DNA from: Asterella californica | Taxonomy: Eukaryota > Streptophyta > Marchantiopsida > Marchantiales > Aytoniaceae | Assembly: GCA_036924285.1 (NCBI GenBank) | Contig: JAYKYS010000006.1 | Coordinates: forward strand, 21,984,001 to 22,048,000 | Direction of reading: 5' to 3' | Length of the DNA stretch: 64,000 nt | Shown: positions 22,251 through 34,193 of the stretch, piece by piece | Position numbering within the stretch: the first letter of the stretch is position 1 | Layout of the letters: each line of letters opens with the position of its first letter | Translations under genes and position numbers: made by a program | The notes under the pieces: model-generated | What the model was told of the DNA's origin: nothing | What the model saw: only the letters and a program-made list of their open reading frames with translations | The model's database searches: none

Positions 22251-23944
22251 GTTGAGAATCTTTCCTCTCTAGGCTTTATTTGACTATACATTCAACTCGG
22301 GTCTTATGAGGGCCCATTTGACGGGACAAGACCCGTTCACCATCAGTGCACGCGACTTTGCCGAAGGTTGGCTGGAAATGGAGATTTGCGGTTTCCCTTC
22401 TAAGGGTTTTCCAGCAAACCACTGTCTATGCGTCGGATGAAAGTGAAGGTGTAGGTCAGACCGTCAGAATAGTATCCAGATCCGCAGCTAGCTTCCCAAT
22501 AAATCTAGAAAACAGTGGCTCCTCCAAAATAAGTACCGTCGAACTTGCATAAGTACCTTCTCGACTTGTACTTATCAAGGTTTCTCGTTTATATATTAGT
22601 GCAATCTTGTTATTTGTGGAGGTCTTTCAGAATTGCGCATGTCATGTTTTCTCGAAAATTCCTAGTTGTCTATAAGTGAGAATTTGCAGATATCAAGAGT
22701 TATGGAAGTTCGTCGATGATGCAATTTTGGTTATATAAATACATACAACTCACAAGTACAGCATTGCAATTCTCGAGTGTATGCACTTACATAGTTTGTT
22801 TGTCGATAACGATAGAAAACCTTCGTACTTAACCAGAAGTGTAATATTCCACTTCTACCGTGTAAATTACATCGAAGTAGCCAAGGTCTTGCAGTAATTC
22901 AGGGATTACACTTAAGCAGGTTCGACTGTAGTCTTCCGGAAAGATCTGTCTTTCATCCCCGAAGGAAATCCTGCACCTCCTATTTCCCTGAGCCTGCTCT
23001 TTTCATCCCACCTGCAATCCAATCCGTTCCCTTCGGCGAGAGGTCCTTGTTCTCATCATCTATCACCCGTCTGCAAGGAAGTTATGGATCCTGTTACTCG
23101 TGCAGATTTGTTGCGATCCTCATAAGATAGTCCTGCTCGATGGGTTTTCTCTACAGCAGGCATGGCCGGTGGCGGCTGCGGGTTTGGATGGATCAGGTGG
23201 AGTAGACTGAACTGCAGGACTGGGTTTAGTATATACAGTTAAGCATCCTTGCAAGGGAAATGCAGCCCGCTACAGTCCTGACGTACCGTTGATTGCTTCC
23301 CGTCTTCTGAGATACACCAAACCAGCAGTCTTTATGCTATGTAAGTCTTTTGTTACGTCCCATATGAGAGAAAGATCATGCTTCCCATTCCACGAAGCTC
23401 CAGCCTGTTTACGGACTAGTTGACGAGAATTTCAGCACTCAGCTGAAGTGCCCATTCTGCGAGTCTATTGCTCGGTTCTGGACTTTCAGGGACCTTGTTT
23501 ATTGACTTCCACGAGGAGGCTCCTACCCCAGTGTATGTCAGCAGAGTTCCTTTTACCAACTTACAGCAGCGTTTGCTCCCGCACGTAAGACTGCAATTCT
23601 AATGCAATCTGGAACTGTACATGTAGTTCTTCGCATACGGCACGAACCCTCTGTTGGAAAAGTAATATCAAGTGCTAACCTTACCTTGAGGTTAGCACTT
23701 GATATTACTTGATGACGTTACTTAACCTTAGCTTGCTGTTTCACCCTGGTTTAGTCTACTCATTCTTCACGCCTTACTCTACTCAGCTCCTTGGAAAGAC
23801 TCTCCTACTTCTTACCTTACCCTACTTCCTTCCTTCGGCTCTACTTACTTCTATAGCACCAGTGACTGTATATATATACCACCGCACTATGGACATGATG
23901 TTATTCTGATCCCTTTGGCTCATATAGCTCCCGCACTTTTTATC
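22251..23944. other. Unassigned sequence between tRNA-Ala and the tandem array
   Basis: No gene is recognised. It contains one strong hairpin at 23660-23710. No T-run of length four or more directly follows the tRNA in its own direction (positions just below 22178) by my reading. Confidence 0.4.
23660..23710. repeat. Perfect 22-bp inverted repeat, 7-base loop
   Basis: The left arm 23660-23681 begins AAGTAATATCAAGTGC and is exactly complementary to 23689-23710. The loop is TACCTTG. There is no mismatch in 22 pairs. No coding frame covers it. It may be a small foldback element or the stem of a structured transcript. Confidence 0.9.
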
Positions 23945-24344
23945 ACCCTGGAGGTCTTCATTGTTGGCGCTTTGCATGGGATCCCTCGATCGCCCGTTCA
24001 CCGACTTCACTGCTGGTTTGGATGACCCTGGAGGTCCTCATTGTTGGCGCTTTGCATGGGGTCCCTCGATCGCCCGTTCACCGACTTCACTGCTGGTTTG
24101 GATGACCCTGGAGGTCCTCATTGTTGGCGCTTTGCATGGGATCCCTCGATCGCCCGTTCACCGACTTCACTGCTGGTTTGGATGACCCTGGAGGTCCTCA
24201 TTGTTGGCGCTTTGCATGGGGTCCCTCGATCGCCCGTTCACCGACTTCACTGCTGGTTTGGATGACCCTGGAGGTCCTCATTGTTGGCGCTTTGCATGGG
24301 GTCCCTCGATCGCCCGTTCACCGACTTCACTGCTGGTTTGGATG
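23945..24344. repeat. Tandem array, five units of exactly 80 bp
   Basis: Units start at 23945, 24025, 24105, 24185 and 24265; each begins ACCCTGGAGGTC and ends GGTTTGGATG. They are almost identical. The first has TCTTCA where the others have TCCTCA. Units 1 and 3 have GGGATCCCTC where 2, 4 and 5 have GGGGTCCCTC. All five lie head to tail with no spacers. The alternating variants suggest growth by duplicating two units at once. Because 80 is not a multiple of 3, the array cycles through the frames every 240 bp. Confidence 0.95.
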
Positions 24345-25708
24345 ACTGTTGTATGCGGAAGAGTAGAGGTATGACTCACACAGAAGAAACGTTTCGCAGT
24401 CGCTTGAAGCCACCTGTAATTTTCAGTCGTTCATATCGTCTGCTTAGTCATGACTATAGTTCTTCACCGTACAGTACGTGTAGACTTGTATGATCAAAAT
24501 CAACTGGGACTCGGTCTCACACGTTTGTATGCTGAAGAAAAACTCTTTATACAGAAGATGTTTTCCCTGAACCTTTCTTGAACTCTAGCAAATACTGGAT
24601 GCCTCGCCCGGGTCCATGAATTCTTTCTAAAATACGAGTAACCAGGATTTCTTCAGGATCCTGCTAAGAAATATTTCCCCCATCTCATGGTTACCATGGT
24701 CCATCGATCTATCATCTTACCAGCTCGTGGTGAAGGAGAAAACTGTCTTTCCCGTTGCCACCAGGGGTGTACACCAAGACTGAAGTTTACACGGTACTAA
24801 CGGAACAAACTGGACCGATTCGTTGGCGGTGGTATATGCTGCACGGTGCAGTCTATGCTGCAGTCTCAGGACCCAACAAGGCAGTCAATGATCTACTGCT
24901 TTATAAGATTATGGGAGCTCAGCGAACACATCACCGTGTACTAGAGTAGTTTCATCGACCTGTACAACCTTTAAGAGAGCTAGAACAGGGCGGACATGCT
25001 AACTGCCAATCTTAGGTGGAACAAGAGGCTTCCAAGTCTTGGATTAGCAACAAGCTCAGCACATCAGCTTCATGGGCGAGATGAACTACAGGCTCCCAAC
25101 TCAGGATGGTGGCCAGTGAATGACGATGATTCTCAGAAACTTTCAATGAATGAACGTCCACCCACATACAGCAAGAACCCACAATGACGTGAGTATGTGT
25201 TTACTTGATCCCTGTTCGGATGACTTTATGACTTCTGACTTTAACTTTGAACTCGAACACGACGTACACTGATAGCTCCAGTGGACTGACAATTTCTAGT
25301 GAAGTACAACGGAGTCACACTTCCAAGAAAAAGGACTTGACGGTAACTTGGGCTCGAAGTGCTTTGAGCTTCTTCCACAGAAAAGAGGTCGCCATCTTTG
25401 TGGATCACGGACGAGGAGAAAGCGAGAGAGGTGCTCAATCTGCAGAACAGGGCAGAGCAATGCATTCTTTTATGAAAGAGGTTGATGCACAGTGAAGCTC
25501 TTGACGACGCAAAATATATGCTGTCAAAACCTGAATGTGGTAAAGAACATATGATACCTTCAAGCGTCAGTATATCGAAATTGTTCAACTTACATATGAA
25601 CGCTTCCAAAACAACTTCTCACCTGAAATCGGCCGAGGAGCCAGACTAACTACGTCGAGCTTGTGGGTGTGATAGAGAGCTGTGATTGCTCTGTATCTCT
25701 CTCTTTGC
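24345..25708. other. Unassigned sequence downstream of LPA19
   Basis: No gene is recognised. Short open frames on both strands (for example 24755-24949 and 25241-25609) have no domain. The last part is the 3' flank of the LPA19 gene. Confidence 0.4.
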
Positions 25709-26742
25709 TCAGAGGTTGTCATCTGCTGTCTGGAGCGATTCCAACACGCGTGCCTTGACATCCTCTGGCAGCACAGCCCTCGGCCCCTGCTTCGAATAAA
25801 ATTCACCCAACACTCGCAGCGCCTTCTCAAGAGCTTGATACGACTCCTGCACCACAGAAACAACCATTCAACCATTCCGTTCGAATGTACTCAACTTACT
25901 AATTTAGGTTCAAGGACCGATGACATAACCATTCCAGCACAACAGACCACAGAGTAAACGTATCAGAGACTGAATCACGTACCTCGGATGTAACTGCTTT
26001 TGAGCCTCTCCAGTTAGCCACGTAGTCACGAATTGCTTCCTTGGCAGAGTCGGCATTTCTCCTGAATGCGGGTTCACTTTTAGCATCCCCAGTGAAGGAA
26101 TCTCGCAACTTCGTCACAACGCCCCTCGCGCTCTTCAAGTAAGCCTTGGGAAGCTTTTTGCCCAACTTCGTCGTCTCGTCAGGATCAAAGAGAGACTTTA
26201 ATCCTTCAAAGACACTTTGCTCTTTTTGTATAGCTCCATCTACTCCATTCTTGGCCTCTTCTTCGGCTAGAACCTCCCGAGCAGCCTGGCATTGAGCCAA
26301 ATACAATGCTGCGGAAGACAGCAATAAACCGCTCAGGGCTTGACGCCGGCTCCTGACGTTTTCTGCCGGTTCTGGTGGTGAGCACGATTTTGAAGTCTTG
26401 GCAAAACCATTGGAAGGGCGAGCTGCTGCTTCTCGGCTGCTGCAATAGACATCTGGCAAAGAAACCCAAGTGGAGTTAGTTCAATCCAGTATATGTAAAT
26501 TCGAAATCGCTTCCAACTCTTGGAGGAAGAATCGATCAGCTCGGTGATCATTCTTCCAGTAGTAACCATCGCGAGGCAATTGTTGTTCCAACAGTTCGCT
26601 AGTTATACCCAGACGTAGCTCGACCAATATCTTATCCTGTAGGATAACAAGCGCCAACTTCACAGACTCAAACTTTACCAGGAGAAATTGCTGGAGCAGC
26701 TGATGGACGCAGCGAGGCTCGCATCTCCAACCCACTCATCAT
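25709..26742 (-). CDS. LPA19: Photosystem II D1-processing factor PSB27-H2/LPA19, three exons, 223 aa
   Basis: A thylakoid-lumen protein; its Arabidopsis relative assists C-terminal processing of the D1 precursor during photosystem II assembly. Coding exons are 26742-26679, 26452-25983 and 25846-25709. The splice sites are GTAAAG...CCAG and GTACGT...GCAG, and the frame is kept (672 bases including the TGA). Residues 1-50 are a basic, Ser/Ala-rich chloroplast transit peptide. A twin-arginine pair at 57-58 (RSRRQALSG) precedes the hydrophobic stretch LLLSSAALYLA, a thylakoid-transfer signal. The mature part contains LFDPDETTKLGKKLPKAYLK, then FRRNADSAKEAIRDYVANWRG, and ends with EFYSKQGPRAVLP, the Psb27 family fold. 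A second ATG directly follows the first, so either could start. The exon 1 junction is inferred from frame and transit-peptide character. Confidence 0.92.
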
Positions 26743-27965
26743 ACTTGCTTCGACTCCCCTGTCGGACTCGAAATACCTCTCAGGTTCTGCGAATCACTAA
26801 TCTGTGAGGTCAGGCCCGAATTTCAACTCCGTCAAGCTTCTTCATTTCTAGTCGATGGTTTCATCGAATCTTGGAACGGATAAAGCAGGTGGGAGCACAT
26901 ACTGGTGACTGGACCTCAGTTTGACTACATAAACCCGTAGCGCGGTTACGCGGTTGTGGATCTGCCGGTCCGTGGTTGCAGTGTACACCCAGAAGACCGC
27001 GTCCTCTGCACGTCAACAAGTATTAATTTATAACTACTAAATACTTGTCCTAAACCATTGAATCTCGCGTTGATGGTGTGGTCGGCTTTGGTGTAAAAGT
27101 GATGTATGGTTTATAAAACTTATATTATTAATTAGTTGATAATCTCATGCTTTAAATTTAAATCTCAGTTTTACCTTTTAAATCTCTCATGCTTTAAATT
27201 TACATTCATTAATAAGTAGTTTATTCCTGTAGAGGAGAGAAAGGAATGAATAGAAGTGTGAAGGTGATCATGAAAGATAGGGAATTAGAGGGACGTCCAG
27301 AAGAGGAGGCCAACCCCCATAGTTAACTATACTCCTCTTAATTAATGTAGTGCGAGTTTACATAAATCTTGATCTCCGATGAAGTGACAAATAATGATAT
27401 ATAATTATTTCCGGGTAAGACAATTGATATGAATAGAGTTAACATGTTACCCAACTAAACGTTAATGTGGTTGTTGAAGAATTATATCTTCTTTCTTTGG
27501 GAGGTAATATTTCATTGAATTTTAGAATCTTCAGGTAATATTCTTTGCTCGTGGGTGTTACTACTTCGGAAAGCAAGAAGTTGCAGACGTTTTCTATAGA
27601 CACTTCCGTACGAAAACACACAAGCTTTCTAGATTCAGTCGTAAGTTTGGCAGTAAGGTAGTCTAGGATCCAAATAATTTTTATTTAAAAAAAATTAAAA
27701 TTTAATACAATTACTAATTAAGAAATATAATGGTAAGCGATTTGTGATTCTATACAAAGCTGATCTTCAATAAACTATGGTTGTTTTCCTTCTGGACTTA
27801 AACTCCGTGTTGTTCTCAAGAGATGAAGCTACTCTTTTCTTTCTGTTCTTTCAACTCTAATTTTGTTTGTTCCCTCTTTCCTTTACTTTGGGATCAGTGA
27901 GTGACCAACAAGCTTGGAAAAAGCCTATAGGATCATCAGGGATACGTACTCAAATCTTCATAAGT
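26743..27965. other. Promoter side of LPA19 and AT-rich unassigned sequence
   Basis: The first few hundred bases should hold the LPA19 promoter on the minus strand; no clear TATA box was fixed. 27040-27860 is AT-rich with no gene. Confidence 0.4.
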
Positions 27966-28170
27966 GTAGAAGGAAGCAAGCGCGACACAATGAATAACAA
28001 ACAGATGGAAAGACCTCATCAAGCCAAACAAGAGAAAGAGGGACCTGAAGGGACAAGCAACCAACACCTTGAAGGGGGAAAGAAGATCAAGACTAAGCTC
28101 CATTATCTCTAGCTCTGAAGTCGTCTATCGCTCCCAAAATATCAAATACTGGTAAATCAAAATTCTCTAC
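27966..28170 (+). repeat. Dispersed repeat, copy shared with 56.4 kb
   Basis: The sequence from about GCGCGACACAATGAATAA onward matches 56415-56600. Shared blocks include GATGGAAAGACC, CATCAA and GAAGTCGTCTATCG (AAAGTCGTCTATCG there), followed by similar AATATCA. A third short piece lies at 6605-6640. The family is unknown. Confidence 0.6.
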
Positions 28171-28204
28171 ATAAGTGAGAGTTGTATTTATGGATGCAAG
28201 ACTG

Positions 28205-29020
28205 ATCCAAGTTTCAGATCTTTCATTTCTGAATCCGTTCCATATCAAGCTTCACTACATCCATCGCGATCATTTTCGACAGTGGTTCGTTGCTTACTTT
28301 GGTGATGAGTTCATGAGGAGGTGATGGATTTGTCTACTCCGGTCATCTTGCTGATTGTCTCATATTGAGACATGACTGTCTACATCTTACTTTGACGGAG
28401 GAATGGACTTGAACTTTCCAGCCACGTTGTCGTGTTTGGTACGACTCTTGTGTGAAATACTCGTAGAACTTATGATGTGTTTCTTTTCTATGTTGCGTGA
28501 ACCTTATCACGTAACTCGTCGAACGGTGTGATGAGTGTCACATCGCGATAATCTATCTCAGTTATCGCACAGTAGTGAAACATGTCAAATCAGCAATCTG
28601 TACACGTTCACTTTAGTGGTTTTACCGTCGAATTTGGGTATAAAAATGGTGGGTCGATGGTTCATAAGACATTCTATCTTAGCGGGTGATTCGTGAGAGT
28701 TTCTCGGTGGTCTGCATGGAGGAATGAAGAACTGCAGGAGTGATGGTTATGGACGGAGGTCTGATATCGGCTCCGGATCTTCCTTTCTCAAATCTGTTCA
28801 CATCAAGCTTCATTGCATCCACCGCGATCACTTTCGACAGTGGTTAGTTGTAAATTTTGACGATGAATTCATGAGGAGGATGATGGACTTACAGCTTCTA
28901 GTGATCCTTCTGATTGTTACATATTGTGACACTTGAGATATGACGGTATACATCTTGTTGTGATGAAGAATAGATCTCAACTATCCAGCGAACGTTTCTT
29001 TCAACGTCTGGGTCGATATC
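28205..29020 (+). repeat. Two diverged direct copies of a decayed coding-like segment
   Basis: The segment at about 28220-28440 recurs at about 28775-29000. Shared phrases are ATCAAGCTTCA, CGCGATCA-TTTCGACAGTGG and TTCATGAGGAGG. The second copy retains a 70-codon open frame at 28724-28936, with HRDHFRQWLVVNFDDEFMRR. This may be part of the Ty3 element that follows. The function is unknown. Confidence 0.6.
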
Positions 29021-29517
29021 CAGGTCATTGCAGACTAAAGATCAATCATGGGGTATGGATCGTGAAGAACTTCGAGGAAGAGTATTTCAACCAAGTGATA
29101 GCTTCCATTTTCTTTTGTCATACTTTTCATTGTAGTCGTTTTCAAGTTGTAATATTGACTTTGTATTAGTCTGCGACTCAATTGTTCTATTATGATTGAG
29201 CGCTTCTGTGTAGTTATGTTCCGTAGAGAATCTTTCGATATGTCTCAAGAGTTTTCTAGTTTCTTCTAGTCTTATTGGTGTCTAGTATCTACTTTTGGAC
29301 CATGTCAGAGATTGTGATGGTTAATCATTTGTGCGATATTTTTGGAAGGCGATCGAACTCGGAGAAAGTAGATGCAAGGATAGCAGACTGTATCAATATC
29401 ACTGAGGTTTGATGTTTCTTAGGAGCTTGCGTGTTCTTTTGTGTGAATATTCCTCACTATGCACACTATTGTCGAGCCTCTATATGCACTTCTGGGAAAA
29501 AGGAAGAGGTTTAGACG

Positions 29518-30431
29518 ATGGAGCGACTGAAAGAGATTCTGAAGTCTCCACTTGTACTAAGAAGACTCAACTATGAGAGCGAGAGATTTGTGATACTAAC
29601 TATGGATACGAGTCCAAAAATGATTGGATGGGCGGTCAAGAAGATGCATATGGTGTGTAGTTTGTTTCTACATTTGGAGCCAAAGAGACAACGTAACTAA
29701 ACTATCCTCAAGTAAAGCGTGAAGCATGGAGAGCTGTCACTGCTATGAAAATAGATCGAGAGTTCTTGATTGGAGCTCATGTGGTTTTAGAAATAGCTTG
29801 TTTATCTTTGCTTGATATGATAGCAAACTGCAATACGTCGGAGATAGCAATGCTGCGAGTCTAAACCCTGAGCTGAAACATACAGTCGGGAAAAAGATGT
29901 GTTACATAGATGGTCTGGTGCATACTTATCCACCTAGTATTCACTTCCAATAGGTTATTGATTTGATTGTGATGCCTTCGGGGTTGTGCGGTATGAGGTA
30001 CTTGGTGTTGGCTTGTGAAGACCTCTCTAACTTTATAGAAGGACGAGCTCTGAGGACGAAGATCACAGAAGGGTATGTAGGTTTATTCTTGAGGACTTAT
30101 CTCTAGATATGGATTTATCGGAAGATTACATGTAGACGGAAGAGAGTTACGAGATACAACAATGAAGGAGTTCTTTGCTCGATACGGAGTGAAGCTTAAA
30201 CTCACTATTGTCATGAATCCAGAGAGGATTGATAAGAGCGAGCGAGGGTATCCATCGATTGTCCAAGCCCTGGTGAAGACATGCGATGATAAGCATAGAA
30301 AGTGGTCTAGATTGCTCCTCTTTGCTCTGTGGACTGACAAGATGACTCATTGCATTGCTATTGGGTATTGGCATGTTGACCTCCTGGATGAGAGACTATA
30401 TTGGATAGGCAGCCACATTATGCATATATAA
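29518..30431 (+). pseudogene. Ty3-type pol remnant: RNase H and integrase
   Basis: The RNase H part starts at 29518 with RLKEILKSPLVLRRL, then FVILTMDTSPKMIGWA, the first catalytic Asp region of Ty3 RNase H. After a stop, sense continues with YPQVKREAWRA-type sequence and a DMIANCNTSEIAMLR stretch. The integrase part is at about 29985-30431 and includes GMRYLVLACEDLSNFIEGRA, KEFFARYGVKLKL and SERGYPSIVQALVKTC, the end of the DDE core. Several stops and frameshifts make it a pseudogene. LTRs were not located. Confidence 0.8.
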
Positions 30432-30489
30432 GGATGGGGATCGCTATCATCTTTAATCGTGGGCTTTTCAGCCTAAGCCTCCGCATGTC

Positions 30490-31085
30490 ACTTTGGTTAT
30501 ATGTCAAGAGTTATTCGATGCGCTTATGAGGCCTGTAAACCCTATGGGATGGCTCCGTATGTGTAACTTCAATCTACATCGGATGACCTGTAATATAATC
30601 AAAGTGGTATTGAGATGGCATCAAGAGTGAGAAAGTTTTTAATAAGCAAGGGCCTAACTGAATATGGGATCTACTTGATTGTTACGGAAATAATATGAAG
30701 AGTCTAGCTTAGCAGAGGCCTTGCCTAGTCTACTTATAAAGACCCTAGCTTAACTGAGGTGTTAAGATATATAAAGACAAATGCAACTTTGGTTATATGT
30801 CAAGAGTTACCTGGTGCACTTATGGGGGGGTTGTAAGCGTTGTGAGGTGACTCCATAGGTGTAACTTCGGTCTACATCGGATGACCTGTAGTATAACCAA
30901 AGTGGCATCAAGAGTCAAGAGTCGGGAAATTTTTAATAAGCAATGGCCTAGCTTAAAAGAGGACCTACTTGATTGTTACAGAAATAATAAGAAGGGCTTA
31001 GCCTAGCAGGGGTCCTGCTTGACTGATATAGGTCTACTCATAAAGACCCTAGCTTAGTTGAGGTGTTAGGGTTTATAAAGACCTT
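30490..31085. repeat. Tandem duplication of about 290 bp, two copies
   Basis: GGTTATATGTCAAGAGTTA begins copy one at about 30498 and copy two at about 30791. Shared downstream blocks include TCTACATCGGATGACCTGTA, TTTTTAATAAGCAA and AAAGACCCTAGCTTA. The end of each copy carries further short AAAGACC-TAGCTTAG repeats. Divergence is noticeable, so the duplication is not recent. Confidence 0.75.
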
Positions 31086-31289
31086 AGCTTAGCTCGGGTG
31101 TTAGGTTTTTTTAGAAACGGCTGACATCGTGCGAAAAGAAGTATTGTATTTTTTTCCAAGGAGAGTGGTCGAGACGTAGGGAGGAATACAAGAGACTGAG
31201 AAGATCAAATTTCTAAAGATTTCAGTTGAGAGGCTGCCGCCGAGAGAGGAATAAGGGTTTAGGAGCTTGAATTTCATCTATTAAACTGT

Positions 31290-31690
31290 TTGGAGACCAA
31301 TCCTTTTTCTGGTGGACGGGAGGACTTTATTGAGTGAGGATCAACTATTTGGACACCAATCTGTTTTCTGGTGGACGGGAGAAGACTTTATTGAGGTGAG
31401 GATCAACTGGAGACCAATCTGCTTTCTAGTGAACGAGGAGAATATCTATTTGAGTGGAGATTTATTGTTTGGAAGTTATCTGACTTCTGATGAACAAGGG
31501 ACGACCTTGTTGAGTATGGATCCATTGTCAAACAAGAATTGACGTTTGTGGAGGACTTTTGACTATCACAAGAAGAGAAATAAAGCATTGGGAGATCAGA
31601 TTTCTTCTATTGTTGTGTTTGGAGGTGGATATGTCCTCTAGTGAACGAGAATTGATCTTGTTGAGTAGTAATCCACCTTTAGACAGAGTT
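31290..31690. repeat. Degenerate short tandem repeats, about 65-75 bp period
   Basis: Phrases of the form GGAGACCAATC-TTTCT-GTGGACGGGAG, then TTTATTGAG-GAGGATCAAC, recur from about 31291. They decay rightward into GATGAACAAGGGACGACC-type variants. No coding frame is conserved across units. Confidence 0.6.
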
Positions 31691-34193
31691 TGGCATCTAT
31701 GACAGACCTTGGTCGTTGTGGGTAAGCTGGTTGCCCCTTGTCTTCTTATTGAATCTCTACTTTGTCCTGCAATTAATCACAATCAGAAGGCTCGTCCTTC
31801 TTGAGAAGGACTATCTTCAACAACGTTTATCAAACTTATCTTTATTCTTCAATCGTGTCTTCCTCAACCTATCAATTGCAGTCTCTATGTCCTCTAGTCT
31901 TCTTTCCAGTTGACGAATCCGAAGACTCGAAGATCATTCGTGGTCATATTATCCTCCCAAGGTAGAACGCTCCAAGTAGATATTTGTTCTTTGATGGACA
32001 TGATAGATTTTTGTCCTTGTAATGTCTTAGGATTTCTCTTTTACAACACTGTAGCATAAAAGATTTCGTTCCCCAAGAATATTTACACTAGTTACACCCT
32101 CTTGAGGGCATACACCAGTAACTTCTCTCCGAGACTATTCTTTGTTCTAAGATCTGACCAAACTCACAAACACATTGGTTTTGTCCAAAAGTCTCTTCTA
32201 ACCCACACAATCACATAGCTTCAAGACTCTCTAAAAGGTGCTCTAGAATGTTACACACGACTATTACTTCAAATATAACACAAATGTACATTGAGAAGTT
32301 AAGGAAGACGATTATTGGACCCTTGCTAGGCTTCCAATCTTCTTAAGTCAGCTTCCAGAAATAAATCTCGTCTTCTGGTGGTTCAACTCGACTTTTGATA
32401 TCCTTAGAGCACACTACCACTGCTAGGTAGATGTCAATTACTATTCCACACAACACACTCCTGCAGAGAGGATGTTGCGCTTCTCTGGTCCAGTTAAGAC
32501 TTCTAGAGGCTCACACCCTTTGGGATGACCTCTTCCAGACTTATGAGAGTCCGTAAGTCCTTGTCACAAACTCAGAGCTCACCGTACCACACAATGCAAA
32601 TCATCCTCGCAGATGCTCCGCTGATTAGATCAATCACATGGTGTCTGCCCCCTGTAGCATTCTCAAGCTTCTGCTTACTGAAATATCTTTTGACATCACT
32701 ACAACGACACTCTACATCCAATGATGCTCACACAAGGCTTCTGTAACCGGGTAGAAGATAGAATGAAGATGGAAAGATGATAGAGAAAATGGAAGAATAG
32801 AAAAGAATAAGAAAATGAGAAAAAGGTGAGAATAAATCTTCTGATAGGTTTCTAGTCCGGATCTTGACTAACAAGTCATCCTTGCTTGTAGTAATATGGG
32901 AGAGAAGACTAAACACATACTTACAATCACACCGTCTTCTTGTTGAGGATGACGTCTTCTGATGTGGTAAGATGCGATCCACCAGCTTCTGTGTATCTTA
33001 AGTTTTTTTCTCGGGGCAACTTGGAGTTAACTACCAACCACTGTCCCTTTGGCCAAATGAGCTTTTATAGGGTTTCAAGCATATGCCGACACTCTCATCG
33101 CCTAACTCCTCGGCTTCCTACTTGTTATTCAGCCAAAGTACCATAGATACAGCTTCTGGCTTTTTCTATCCTCACCTTCGACTTTTTTCTGTCCCAAGGA
33201 ATCTATACCCCACAGACAATTCGTATGTGGATCTTAAGTGCTCTACTGGATGAGACAAACTTTGACACTACACAACTCTTGACAGCCACCGCCACTCAAC
33301 AGAAAAACTTCCCATGCACATTTGGGTATGAATCTGATGAAACCCAATCCATAGAAGACATAGACAAAGTTTTGGTAATCAAGTAGTCAATCAAATCCTT
33401 GAGAAGAAGTTACATCGACTTTCGGTGGCTACCCCTTCAGCTTTCTAACTCTACTCCTCGACGTAACAGACTAAATAGGAGTACACGAGGATGCCGTTCT
33501 CTGTCTACTTCTGTCTACACTTCCGTGCTCTCCCTTGGATGCATATGTGTAGAACATATTGTGCGTAAGACGTAGACAACAATCCCAAGTCTTATAGTCC
33601 TTGCTAGTCATGGACTTACTAACAACTGAACAAGCTGCCTTCTAAACATAAGAGGGGACTCACAACCACTGTCCAGAAGATGAAAAGACCCATAGGAAGA
33701 TTACCTCCTTCTTAGACTTCGATTTCTCCAATCTTGGAAGTCCTTTCGTATTCCTTCTCTGACTAACTCTGTCACATGGGTAGTGATCTAAAAATACAAA
33801 AGGAAGCTGTAAAGCCAGAAATAGCTAAGTCCTCAAAGTCAGCAAGGTATAAAAAGCTTTGAACCTAACTAAATTTTCTATCTATTCTTGGATCCCAAGT
33901 GTGATGTCCATGGCATCCACACTTGTATGTATGTCCAGTTCGGTTTCGGGTACCATGTGCTGCTCGGTTGGCACGTCTGGCACGGCTGAGGTGACATCTA
34001 CCTCAGTGACAGCCATGTGCTCATCTAGACGATCTTGGAAAGTCATACTCATCTTGACATCTGGGCTCCTTTGCGAGGTCTAGCTGCTGTCTGGAGCTTT
34101 GGTAAACTTCTGGGGTACGAAGGCAGACTCTGCTTCCACCCTGAACACCTGCAAAGTTGGCTCCTCTTCTTGTCTTTCAGAATACATATTGGC
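31691..34193. other. Unassigned sequence, probably decayed repeats
   Basis: No gene is recognised. Short open frames at 32525-32746, 32728-32982 and 33859-34083 lack domains. Its position 3' of the minus-strand coiled-coil gene suggests it may be the tail of that element. Confidence 0.4.

Noticed and set aside
23945..24344. CRISPR-like array
   Set aside because: Units are directly adjacent with no unique spacers, and the genome is eukaryotic.
24041..24345. Repeated 74-codon open frames as a repeat protein gene
   Set aside because: The 80-bp unit shifts frame each repeat; the frames end at array borders and have no start or splice context.
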